A stretch of DNA of 64,000 nt from NCBI GenBank assembly GCA_963665085.2, contig CAXXXS010000001.1, forward strand, positions 2,542,001-2,606,000, given 5' to 3'. This document shows positions 44,130 through 52,806 of the stretch, in pieces (the stretch's first letter is position 1; every line of letters begins with the position of its first letter). This DNA is from G963665085 sp963665085 (GTDB taxonomy: Bacteria; Bacteroidota; Bacteroidia; Bacteroidales; JAAAOM01). Below the pieces are notes generated by a model. The model was not told the origin of the DNA, did not search any database, and saw only the letters and a program-made list of their open reading frames with translations. A program made the translations under genes and the position numbers.

Positions 44130-45494
44130 TTATTTTCCCACGCAATAAATCCAATCTGTTCCTTTAAAGATATATGCATCTTCTGTTGCAGCAATGGAAG
44201 CCCAGAATTTATCTTTTATTGAATACGTTCCAACTAATTCAAATTCTTTTCCGGTTTTTATAACTTGCGTACGGCCTTTTTCATCATAGAAATATAACAG
44301 GTTATTGTTTATCCATGGAGTTGCCCAGCAAGCTGTAACTTTTTTAATGTCTTCTTTATAAATTAATTCACCGGTTTTGGCATCAAGACATCTTAACTCT
44401 CCTCCCTGGCTGGCAAGCAAATAAATAAGGCCATTGTGTAGAACAGGAGAAGGGTTTCCGGTTCCAGCGATACTATCAGACCAGATTATTCCCTCACTGG
44501 TAGTTTGATCAACTGCAGGTGTGATATTTCCATTGGCACCTGCTTTAACTGCATACAAGTTGCCAGGTTTGCCTGGGCCTCCGGCATTTCCGATATAGAT
44601 ATATTCTTTGTTGAAAACAGCAGAAGGGATGGATGTGCCTTTAATATTTTTTACATCCCATAATAATTCACCTGATGCTGGATCATATGAGCGGGCAGTA
44701 CTTCCTAAACTAACTAATTCTGTTCTTACGTTATTCTGCCAAATTACCGGGGTATTATATGTTGTTTTTTCATCTCGATTCTTTTTCCATTTTTCTTCAC
44801 CATTTTTTGAGTCCAGGGCAACGATAAACGAATGTTCTTCGTTATCAACTTGGATAAACAATGTGTTGTTGTGTAAAGTTGGTGAAGCTCCAGTCCCCCA
44901 GTCGTTAAGAGTTTTGTATGTGCCAAGATTTTTATTCCATATTAGATTTCCTTTTAGATCATAGCAATATACTCCATGCATGCTATAATATACATATATG
45001 TAATTTCCATCTGTAACTGGTGTTTCACAGGCGTATGTGCTTCCAATGTGTTTTTTTATTTTTGGATTACCCTCATATGAGATTGCTTTCCATAATTCTT
45101 TGCCGGTTTTTAAATCTAAACATGTTAGTTGTAAGCGTATTATGTCTTTTAACTGGTTGTCCTGATTTTGTGGTGGCGCAGAGTCATTGTTTGTTTCTAC
45201 TGTAATAGTCGTATCAATCTCTATTGGCGCTTTTTCTACCAATACAGATGAAGAATAAAAAATTTTGTCTCCACATATAATTGGCGAAGACCAACTATTG
45301 CCTTCCATGGGTTCTTTCCATCGAATATTTAAACTATCCCCCCATTCAGTTGGTAAGTTCTCATTACTTAAGGTCATATTATAACCAGGGCCCCGGAATT
45401 GAGGCCAATTGTTTTTTGTAGTATTCGTACAGCTTGTGAGTATCACACAAAAACTGAAAATTGCTAATAATGTTTTGAAGGATTTTTGATTCAT
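44130..45494 (-). CDS. PQQ-like beta-propeller lipoprotein
   Basis: A 454-residue lipoprotein; LLAIFSFCVILTSCTN gives Cys22. The mature part starts NWPQFRGPGYNMTLSNENL and has propeller blades with GxxW/W-docking repeats: LDLKTGKELWKA, ALDSKNGEEKWKK, DPASGELLWDVKN, CLDAKTGELIYKE. Proteins of this WPQFRGP class bind other proteins or sugars at the membrane; PQQ itself is rarely bound. It lies alone and converges with the DUF4395 gene. Confidence 0.88.
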   Translation of the reverse strand: MNQKSFKTLLAIFSFCVILTSCTNTTKNNWPQFRGPGYNMTLSNENLPTEWGDSLNIRWKEPMEGNSWSSPIICGDKIFYSSSVLVEKAPIEIDTTITVETNNDSAPPQNQDNQLKDIIRLQLTCLDLKTGKELWKAISYEGNPKIKKHIGSTYACETPVTDGNYIYVYYSMHGVYCYDLKGNLIWNKNLGTYKTLNDWGTGASPTLHNNTLFIQVDNEEHSFIVALDSKNGEEKWKKNRDEKTTYNTPVIWQNNVRTELVSLGSTARSYDPASGELLWDVKNIKGTSIPSAVFNKEYIYIGNAGGPGKPGNLYAVKAGANGNITPAVDQTTSEGIIWSDSIAGTGNPSPVLHNGLIYLLASQGGELRCLDAKTGELIYKEDIKKVTACWATPWINNNLLYFYDEKGRTQVIKTGKEFELVGTYSIKDKFWASIAATEDAYIFKGTDWIYCVGK

Positions 45495-45652
45495 GGTGGT
45501 AACTATTAATATTAAAAATTAATAGCCTTAAAAATATAAAAATTGTTATAATACATAGCTATGAGTTAGAAGAAAATAAAAATATGAAGAAGTTTTTTTT
45601 GTAAACCATAACGTTTTTATCTTTTTTATTATAATTACACAAAACTTAACAG

Positions 45653-46618
45653 ATGAAAACAGAGGATAAAATTGGATTAGAGGAAGAAGTAATTATTTGT
45701 AGGAATTGTGATACAGCGTTTAAGGGAAATTTCTGTCCCAATTGTGGTCAGGGAATAAAAGATTTAAACAGGCCCTTTCATTTTGTTATTTATGATTTTG
45801 CCGGGACTCTTTTTTCTTTTGACACCCGTTTTCTCAGATCACTGAAATATTTGCTTATCTCACCTGGTAAAATTGCAAGGCACTTTATTGAAGGGAAAAG
45901 GGCAAGGTACATGGCACCCTTTCAGATGTACGTCTTTGTGAGTTTTGTTTTCTTTTTTCTATTGTCTTTTTATACGAAAACAACATTAAAACCTGTTTAT
46001 GAAGAACAATTGCAAATTGCTCAAAACGGGAATGATCCATTTTCCTCCAATCAACCATTAAAAGCAGACTCTCTAGGAAATTTTTCAATCAATTCATTAT
46101 CAGATTTTAATTCAAGAAATCTTTATAAGGCTAAACTTAAGATTGATGAGAAATTAAGAACAGATACAACAAAGAATAAACAAGAAACAAAAGTATTGTT
46201 GAGGATTTCAAAATTGTTTTCAGATCCCAATTTATTTTTTGTCACTGCATTTAAATATTTTTCCTGGGGGCTTTTTCTTGTTATGCCCTTTTTTGCATTA
46301 TTGTTAATGGCATTCTTTGGAAGAAAGGGGTATTTTTATACAGCGCATTTAACAATGTCCTTAAATCTTCATACATTTTTATTTCTAATCCTTATTTTAG
46401 GATTATTAGTCCGAATTATTTTTCATTCAGTACCTGGTATTGTGTCTTGGTTATTTTTCTTTACATTCTCAGTTTATGAATTTATTGGAATTAAACGAAT
46501 GTATCAGAGCAAATTTGTGAGTACATTTTTTCTTGCAGGTATTTTGAATGTCTTATATTTTTTTATTTTCCTTCTTGTGAGCGGCGGTATAATTACTGTC
46601 GCATTTCTAAGTTTCTAA
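45653..46618 (+). CDS. DUF3667 membrane protein with N-terminal zinc ribbon
   Basis: A 321-residue protein. A zinc ribbon has Cys16, Cys19, Cys28 and Cys31 (CRNCDTAFKGNFCPNCGQ). A conserved block follows (FHFVIYDFAGTLFSFDTRFL, LLISPGKIARHFIEGKRARY, MAPFQMYVFVSFVFFFLL), then about five membrane helices. This is the standard DUF3667 layout in Bacteroidota; function unknown. It ends 25 bases before the convergent TonB-receptor gene. Confidence 0.88.
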   Translation: MKTEDKIGLEEEVIICRNCDTAFKGNFCPNCGQGIKDLNRPFHFVIYDFAGTLFSFDTRFLRSLKYLLISPGKIARHFIEGKRARYMAPFQMYVFVSFVFFFLLSFYTKTTLKPVYEEQLQIAQNGNDPFSSNQPLKADSLGNFSINSLSDFNSRNLYKAKLKIDEKLRTDTTKNKQETKVLLRISKLFSDPNLFFVTAFKYFSWGLFLVMPFFALLLMAFFGRKGYFYTAHLTMSLNLHTFLFLILILGLLVRIIFHSVPGIVSWLFFFTFSVYEFIGIKRMYQSKFVSTFFLAGILNVLYFFIFLLVSGGIITVAFLSF

Positions 46619-46643
46619 TTAGTAAAATTATTTCTGAGATAGT

Positions 46644-49100
46644 TTATATTCCCATATCTCCACCACCACCAAAACCACCTCCGTTTTGAGGTGCGCGGTT
46701 CATCTTTTTCTTTTGATTTAGTCTATATACAAAAGAAAGGGATACACTTCTTGTTGACCAACGGAATTCATTCTCAGAATAAAAGTTTTCCTGATTAATT
46801 ACATATTTAAATTTGCGGGAATTTAAGACATCGCGAACATTAAAAGTTAACGTGCCATTTCCTGCGAGTATGTCTTTACTAATACCCAAGTTCATCATGT
46901 AAAATGCTTTCCTTTCTCCTTGGGTTGTTTCCTGTGGGCCACGATAAAAGAACGTGGTTTGTATATCCAGGTCCCTGTTTTTAAACCGCATCATGGAGTT
47001 TAACCGGCTGTTCCATGAGTAAGTATCGCTCTTAAGGTTTTCTCCATTATATTCGCCTGAAGTTATTGCCCGGAAGGCATTAATGTCTCCGGAAAGTGTC
47101 CACCATTCAAATGGATCAATTGAGAGGTTAGATTCCAGGCCAAATGATTGTTGCTCTGAAAGGTTGTAAGGCACAACATATGTGATTCCATTCTCATCAA
47201 CTTCACTAATTCTTTCAATAACACCATTTGTGTTCCTGAAATAGCCACCTGAATAGAAAGTAGTTTTTCCATTGTTGAACAAATAACCAGCTTCGTAAGA
47301 ATCTGTATATTCAGGTTCAAGGTTTGGGTTACCGGTTCTGATATTTCTGGCATCTGTATAATTATTAAAAGGATTAAGAAACCAGAAATGAGGCCTGTTT
47401 ATCCTTCTGCTATAACTTATCTGGAGTGAATTGGTTTCGTTTAGTTCATAGGATGTGTGTGCTGTTGGGAAAAAGTCAAAATATAGTCTGTTGTTTCTTT
47501 CATCTGTGTTTTTAAGATATGTTCTAACATCAGAAACTTCAGACCGGAGGCCTAGCTGAAGTGAAAATTTGTCAAACTTATTTCCTGCTTGAGCATAGAT
47601 GGCATGAATGTTTTCTATGTAGTCAAAATTATTTGTGTAATCTTCTAAGAATACCAAATTACCAGATTCGTCTTCTTCTTTAACCTCGTAAGGGTTATTA
47701 ATTAATCTGAGGTCGCTTCTGTAGCCAATATCAATTTTGCCTTCTTCTCCAATTGGATGTGTGTAATCTGCCTGGGCACGGATTTCTCTTTCGCTCTCTT
47801 TGTTTAAAACCTTCTGTAAAATTGGATTATCATCTGTTATCGCTTCCCCATATAACTCGGTGATAATCTCTTCAACATCAGATTCTTCTTTTTCTGCCTT
47901 TTCTATATACTGAAAGTAAGCATTAAATTTTCTTCTCTTTTCATCGAATTTTAAATCGTAATTAAGTGAAAATTCGATATTGTGTTCCAGTTCCAGTTCA
48001 TTGTCTTGACGAAGGGTTAACTGTTGCATGTCTCCAAGTTCATCGTAATCTCGATACCAAATATTTGTGATGTTTTCTTCGTTGCTAGCACCTAAAAAAA
48101 CTGCTGCGGTCAATGTGCTTCTGTTATTTATAAAATAATCAGCTCCCCCTCTTAAATTTTGAGACCATCCTGTTCTTAATCTTTCTCTATCAACATTGGT
48201 TTGATAACTTGTGTCTGCAAACATGAAGTGCTGTTTTGTAAATCCTTCCCCAGGCCTTTCATTGTAATCAATGCCGTAATTAATGAAATAGTTTAGTTTG
48301 GTTCTTCTAAAGTTGATGTTGGTTCCAAATTTATAATCATGGGGATATCCGGCAGATGCTTCAAACGAGCCATTTACTCCTTGTTTTTGTTCTTTTTTTA
48401 GAACAATATTGATAATTCCAGCCATCCCTGAAGCTTCGTGACTTGCTCCCGGATTTGTAATTACTTCAACATGGTCTATTAGGCTGCCCTGTAAACTGCG
48501 AAGGGCATCTGTGTTTCCAGCACTTGCTAATCCCGATGGTTTACCATCTATTAGTATTTGTACCCCTTCATTTCCCCTGAGGCTTACATTGCCATCTAAA
48601 TCAACAGTTACAGATGGGATGTTATCTAAAATTTCGGAAGCAGATTTTCCGGAGTTGCTCAAATCTTTCCCAACATTAAAAATTTTATTGTCAAGTCCAA
48701 TAACCATTTCGCTTTTTTCCGCAGTAACTACTGCTTCTGATAACATTTTACTATCGGGTTTAAGATATATTTCACCTACATTGACGTTTTTATTTTTGCC
48801 CGATATATTAATATCCTCGATAACTTTATTTTGGTACGATATGAATTGAACAATTATATCGTATTTCCCATGAGGAACTTCAATCTCGAATTGACCATCA
48901 GAGGTAGTAATATTTCCTGTGATTAAAACCGAATCTGTAGTATAAACAGATACTGTTGCAAATTCCATGGGTTCCTGAGAAGATTCATCAACAATTTTTC
49001 CTTTAATTATTCCTTTTGAGGGATTCTCTGTAAAAGCATTTGAGTTTGTTGCATAAAAAAAGATTAGGGCGGTTGATAGAATTAATTTTAAATTTTTCAT
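46644..49100 (-). CDS. TonB-dependent receptor family outer-membrane protein
   Basis: An 818-residue protein with signal peptide (MKNLKLILSTALIFFYATNSNAF). A carboxypeptidase regulatory-like domain (about 28-110, GIIKGKIVDESSQEPMEFA) is followed by the plug (about 125-230, ILDNIPSVTVDLDGNVSLRG, VEVITNPGASHEASGM) and a barrel of the outer-membrane OMP_b-brl_3 kind. The end is Gly-rich (PQNGGGFGGGGDMGI). No adjacent SusD, so glycan uptake is not implied; it may transport metal chelates or peptides. Confidence 0.88.
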   Translation of the reverse strand: MKNLKLILSTALIFFYATNSNAFTENPSKGIIKGKIVDESSQEPMEFATVSVYTTDSVLITGNITTSDGQFEIEVPHGKYDIIVQFISYQNKVIEDINISGKNKNVNVGEIYLKPDSKMLSEAVVTAEKSEMVIGLDNKIFNVGKDLSNSGKSASEILDNIPSVTVDLDGNVSLRGNEGVQILIDGKPSGLASAGNTDALRSLQGSLIDHVEVITNPGASHEASGMAGIINIVLKKEQKQGVNGSFEASAGYPHDYKFGTNINFRRTKLNYFINYGIDYNERPGEGFTKQHFMFADTSYQTNVDRERLRTGWSQNLRGGADYFINNRSTLTAAVFLGASNEENITNIWYRDYDELGDMQQLTLRQDNELELEHNIEFSLNYDLKFDEKRRKFNAYFQYIEKAEKEESDVEEIITELYGEAITDDNPILQKVLNKESEREIRAQADYTHPIGEEGKIDIGYRSDLRLINNPYEVKEEDESGNLVFLEDYTNNFDYIENIHAIYAQAGNKFDKFSLQLGLRSEVSDVRTYLKNTDERNNRLYFDFFPTAHTSYELNETNSLQISYSRRINRPHFWFLNPFNNYTDARNIRTGNPNLEPEYTDSYEAGYLFNNGKTTFYSGGYFRNTNGVIERISEVDENGITYVVPYNLSEQQSFGLESNLSIDPFEWWTLSGDINAFRAITSGEYNGENLKSDTYSWNSRLNSMMRFKNRDLDIQTTFFYRGPQETTQGERKAFYMMNLGISKDILAGNGTLTFNVRDVLNSRKFKYVINQENFYSENEFRWSTRSVSLSFVYRLNQKKKMNRAPQNGGGFGGGGDMGI

Positions 49101-49218
49101 AACAAAAAGTAATTGTTTAAGGAATTAACAATCACTTATGAGAATGTTTTCATAAAAAAATGTTAAAAATTGAAACTTGATTAACTCACATGACTAATAT
49201 TGAGTTATAAAATCTTTT

Positions 49219-49797
49219 TTATGTTTCAAGTAATAGTTTGTAGGCTTCAATAATATTCCCCTCCTGGTTTATTTTTTTTACCGTGGGAAGCTCTAAATAT
49301 GTTGTTCGAATCCAATTGATATTATTTATATGAAATTCAAATAAAGGATCGTGCATTGACGAAAAATAACATGCTAAAGCTGTTTTCCATGTGTTTGCTG
49401 TAAAACGAATAGTTTGTTTGCCTATTCGTGCAGGATGGATATGTATGTATTGAGAAAGATTCTTTCCTAGTCGTAAAATCCAAACAGAACCATCTGATAG
49501 CTCAATTTTGTAATAATCCCTTTTCTTAAATAGAGATAAGAAATCATTGAAATTTAAAACATTTATCTCTTTCAGTTTGAAAGAAATTTCATGCTCAATA
49601 TTGAAAATTGAAAGTTTTCCGATGTAAATATCAGTTATGTTGTTTCCTATTCTTTTTAGTTCTTTTGTGAAGCTTTTTATACTGTTTTTTTCTTCGGAAT
49701 GTAATTTGTATTGCAAACAAAATTCTTTTGTTGATAAGGCGTGGTGCTTTAAGTTGTTTATAATAAATGCTTTGTATGAATGATGTTTTGTTGTCAT
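49219..49797 (-). CDS. Unrecognised 193-residue protein
   Basis: I choose the ATG at 49797 (MTTKHHSYKAFIINNLKHH); a longer version starts at 49812. It is a soluble, basic protein with a helical N-terminal half, a compact strand region (YYKIELSDGSVWILRLGKN) and a C-terminal helix. It lies alone between the TonB receptor and the porin operon. No catalytic motif is visible. Function not assigned. Confidence 0.6.
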   Translation of the reverse strand: MTTKHHSYKAFIINNLKHHALSTKEFCLQYKLHSEEKNSIKSFTKELKRIGNNITDIYIGKLSIFNIEHEISFKLKEINVLNFNDFLSLFKKRDYYKIELSDGSVWILRLGKNLSQYIHIHPARIGKQTIRFTANTWKTALACYFSSMHDPLFEFHINNINWIRTTYLELPTVKKINQEGNIIEAYKLLLET

Positions 49798-50154
49798 TTC
49801 ATAAAGGTACAAAATATTAGTTTGTTTTTTCTTGCTGATTTTTTACGGGTTAAATTAAGGGTATATTAACCCTGTTGTTTGTAAGGGTAATTTGAAGATA
49901 TTAATATTTAAAAAATATTGTAGTATAATTTTGACTAGGGTTTTTTTAATAAAAAAACATATTTTTGTCGGATAACCCTCCTTTGGTATAAGTAATTTTT
50001 TAAAAACTTGTAAGTAGTCTAAATGCCTTATGATTTAATGCGTGAAGCGTTATTTTATTTATAAATACATCTTAAAATTAACTTTAAATAATCAGTTTTT
50101 TACTTAATTGGCAAAAAAACTATCAAATTGTAATGTTAATTCAAAAAAAAATAA

Positions 50155-50162
50155 TATGTTTG
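50155..50162 (+). promoter_or_regulatory. Candidate promoter of the porin-PII-Amt operon (TATGTTTG)
   Basis: It matches TAnnTTTG, 37 bases before the ATG at 50200. A TTG at 50128-50130 is 24 bases upstream, wider than usual. The rest of the region (49813-50154) has no recognised gene. Confidence 0.5.
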
Positions 50163-50199
50163 CACTGTCAATTAATAATAATCTAAAATGGTTTTAACT

Positions 50200-50904
50200 A
50201 TGAAAAGGAAAATTTTAACAATTAGTCTATCGGTACTATTAAGTAGTTTCTTGGTGTTACCCACATTTGCTCAAGAGGAAGAAGAAAGTTCAGTATGGAG
50301 CACAGGATTTGATATTTACACTAGTTATATCTGGAGGGGGTCTAAATTCGGTAGTGGGCCAGCGTTTCAGCCATTTGTTGATGCTACTGTAGGAGGTCTT
50401 TCTATTGGAGCTTGGGGTTCTGTTAATTCCAGCTTAGATGAGGCTTTGGAAATGGACTTATATTTAAGTTATGGTTTTGGTCCAGTTTCTCTTACAGTAA
50501 CTGATTACTATTTTGGTGGCGATTGGACAGATATGAGTATGACTCACTACATTGAACCATCTGTAGGTGTTGAAGCTGGTGGATTTTCAGCAATGTTTGC
50601 TTATATGTTGCTTCCTGGTACCGAAGATGATGCATCAACCATTGGTGTCGATGAGTCTACAGATTTTGGAGAAGAAGGAGATACTTACCTTGAATTAGGT
50701 TATGGTTTCGATGCTGTTTCTTTTGCTGTTGGCTTAGGAAATGGAGCTTACACAGATGATGGGGATTTCAGTCTATGTAACATTACTGTTGGTACTTCAA
50801 AAGAGATTGCTATCACAGAGAAATTTTCTTTGCCTGTTTCAGGTTCAGTAACACTTAATCCTTCTACTGGCGGGTTTTTTATCACTGCTGGTGTTTCTTT
50901 CTAA
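50200..50904 (+). CDS. TorF family putative porin
   Basis: An outer-membrane barrel of 234 residues. I start at M5 of a longer frame, since KRKILTISLSVLLSSFLVLP is the signal peptide. The mature part starts SSVWSTGFDIYTSYIWRGSK and shows regular aromatic strands to a C-terminal FFITAGVSF, as in the TorF family. It precedes the PII and ammonium transporter genes by 48 and 426 bases, so it may let ammonium or small nitrogen compounds across the outer membrane (inference). Confidence 0.82.
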   Translation: MKRKILTISLSVLLSSFLVLPTFAQEEEESSVWSTGFDIYTSYIWRGSKFGSGPAFQPFVDATVGGLSIGAWGSVNSSLDEALEMDLYLSYGFGPVSLTVTDYYFGGDWTDMSMTHYIEPSVGVEAGGFSAMFAYMLLPGTEDDASTIGVDESTDFGEEGDTYLELGYGFDAVSFAVGLGNGAYTDDGDFSLCNITVGTSKEIAITEKFSLPVSGSVTLNPSTGGFFITAGVSF

Positions 50905-50952
50905 GGAATATAAAAGGAGAAGTAAATATAATTCTTAAAAATATAATCAATT

Positions 50953-51306
50953 ATGAAAAAAATTGAAGCGATAATTCGAAAAACAAAATTTGATGAGGTC
51001 CAAACTGCTTTGAACGAAGCTGGAATCGAGTTCTTCTCTTTCTGGGATGTTCGTGGGGTTGGTAAAGCCAGAGAAGGTCGTGTTTACCGTGGTGTTGTTT
51101 ATGATACAAGTACTATTGAAAGAACGTTTATCTCAATCTATTGTCGTGAAAAATATGTTGAACCAGCAATCAATGCTATTCTTAAGTCGGCTAAGACTGG
51201 AGAAATAGGAGATGGTAAAATCTTTGTTACGGAAGTAGGAGAGGGGTATCGCATCCGCACCGGAGAACAGGGGGATAAGTCGCTATATATTGAAGGAGAA
51301 GAGTAA
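50953..51306 (+). CDS. P-II family nitrogen regulator (GlnK/GlnB)
   Basis: A 117-residue trimeric signal protein. It has KKIEAIIRKTKFDEVQTAL, the T-loop (GKAREGRVYRGVVYDTSTIE) with Tyr50 at the position of the usual uridylylation Tyr51, and the C-terminal GDGKIFVTEV plus RIRTGE. PII binds ATP, ADP and 2-oxoglutarate and blocks the ammonium channel. It lies 24 bases before amt, in the classic glnK-amtB order. No GlnD is in the window, so uridylylation is not shown. Confidence 0.93.
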   Translation: MKKIEAIIRKTKFDEVQTALNEAGIEFFSFWDVRGVGKAREGRVYRGVVYDTSTIERTFISIYCREKYVEPAINAILKSAKTGEIGDGKIFVTEVGEGYRIRTGEQGDKSLYIEGEE

Positions 51307-51330
51307 AAAATCTAAAAATATTATAATATC

Positions 51331-52617
51331 ATGGAAGAAGCAATTACAACAGTAGGTTTAGATATATCGATAAACAACATTTGGTTGTTAGTGGCTACAT
51401 TTCTTGTAATGTTTATGCAGCCAGGATTTGCTTTAGTAGAAGCAGGTTTTACAAGAGCAAAAAATACAGGTAACATTTTAATGAAAAACGTAATGGATTT
51501 TGCTATTGGATCAATTACATATTGGTTGATAGGTTATTCGTTAATGTACGGTTCAGGAAATGGTTTTATAGGAGATTTTAGTCTTGTTGGGTTATTTGGT
51601 ATGGGAGAAGATTCTTACGGTGCGGGATATTCAGATTATGCAGATTTGATGTTTCAAACAGTTTTTGCTGCAACAGCTGCAACAATTGTATCCGGAGCAA
51701 TGGCAGAACGTACTAAATTTAATGCATATCTTGTTTTTAGTTTGTTTATTACAGTTGTGATTTACCCAATCTCAGGTCACTGGTTATGGGGTGGCGGTTG
51801 GTTGTCATCATTTGGTAGTGTAATAAATGAAGCAGGAGAAGTTATTGAAGAGTGGGGCTTCATTGATTTTGCAGGATCTACTTTAGTACATTCAGTTGGT
51901 GCATGGGTTGGTTTGACTGGTGCAGCTGTTTTGGGGCCACGACTTGGAAAATATGGGGCTGATGGAAAACCAAAAGCAATACCTGGGCATAATTTAGCGT
52001 ATGGAGCTTTAGGTGTATTTATTCTATGGTTTGGTTGGTTTGGGTTCAACCCGGGATCTGAACTTGCAGCTACTGAAGGAAGTACAAGTGCTATTGCTAA
52101 AATTGCTTTAACAACAAACTTAGCAGCAGCAGGTGGTGCTGTTACTGCAATGTTAGTGGCCTGGGCAAGGTATAAAAGACCAACTTTATCGCTTTCTTTA
52201 AACGGGGCATTAGCTGGATTAGTAGCTATTACAGCAGGTTGTGCAGCAGTTTCTCCATTGGGGGCATTATTAATTGGTATAATTGCAGGTTTTGTATTAG
52301 TATTTAGTGTTGAGTTTTTTGATAAAGTTGCAAAGATTGACGATCCTGTAGGGGCGATTTCAGTACATGGTGTTTGTGGTGCTCTTGGAACATTATTAGT
52401 AGGGGTATTTGCAACAGATAATGGCGTTCTTTACGGAGGAGGATTCAAACAGTTAGGTATTCAGGCTGTTGGGGTTATATCGGTTGGAGCATGGGCATTA
52501 GCTACAGGTTTTATTCTATTCAAAATACTTAAAGCTACAAACGGATTACGAGTATCTAAAAGAATTGAAGAAGAAGGTCTTGATGTTTATGAACATGGAG
52601 AAAGTGTTTATAACTAA
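51331..52617 (+). CDS. amt: Ammonium transporter
   Basis: A 428-residue membrane protein with eleven helices of the Amt/Rh family. The twin His residues in the pore lie in LVHSVGAW (near 187) and SVHGVCGALGTL (near 347). The lead is DISINNIWLLVATFLVMFMQ, and the cytoplasmic tail ends VYEHGESVYN. It imports ammonium and is regulated by the PII protein encoded just before it. A strong terminator follows at 52663. Confidence 0.95.
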   Translation: MEEAITTVGLDISINNIWLLVATFLVMFMQPGFALVEAGFTRAKNTGNILMKNVMDFAIGSITYWLIGYSLMYGSGNGFIGDFSLVGLFGMGEDSYGAGYSDYADLMFQTVFAATAATIVSGAMAERTKFNAYLVFSLFITVVIYPISGHWLWGGGWLSSFGSVINEAGEVIEEWGFIDFAGSTLVHSVGAWVGLTGAAVLGPRLGKYGADGKPKAIPGHNLAYGALGVFILWFGWFGFNPGSELAATEGSTSAIAKIALTTNLAAAGGAVTAMLVAWARYKRPTLSLSLNGALAGLVAITAGCAAVSPLGALLIGIIAGFVLVFSVEFFDKVAKIDDPVGAISVHGVCGALGTLLVGVFATDNGVLYGGGFKQLGIQAVGVISVGAWALATGFILFKILKATNGLRVSKRIEEEGLDVYEHGESVYN

Positions 52618-52662
52618 AAAAGATAAAAATGAGTGTGATATAGTCTTTGACTTAAATTGTAA

Positions 52663-52694
52663 AAAAATCCTGGCAATCGCCAGGATTTTTTTTG
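52663..52694 (+). terminator. Strong terminator after the ammonium transporter gene
   Basis: AAAAATCCTGGC (52663-52674) pairs with GCCAGGATTTTT (52679-52690) around a 4-base loop and runs into a T tract. Confidence 0.9.
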
Positions 52695-52745
52695 TTTATG
52701 TATAGTTAGTAGGTTAAAATAAATGCAAAGATAGGCTTGAAAATG

Positions 52746-52777
52746 TTTGCGTACTTTTTACGTTTATCATATTTTTG
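52746..52777 (+). promoter_or_regulatory. Full Bacteroidota promoter (TTTG, N20, TATTTTTG) for the GH3 gene
   Basis: TTTG at 52746-52749 and TATTTTTG at 52770-52777 are 20 bases apart, the expected -33/-7 spacing, and lie 29 bases before the ATG at 52807. This is the best promoter in the window. Confidence 0.7.
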
Positions 52778-52806
52778 GATATTAATAACTAATTAATTGT
52801 AAAGCC

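Noticed and set aside
50101..50187. A sigma-54 promoter upstream of the nitrogen operon
   Set aside because: A GGCA-like sequence is present near 50110, but there is no TTGC at the -12 spacing.
51777..52049. A 90-codon minus-strand frame inside the ammonium transporter gene
   Set aside because: Pro/Asn-rich shadow of a conserved Amt segment.
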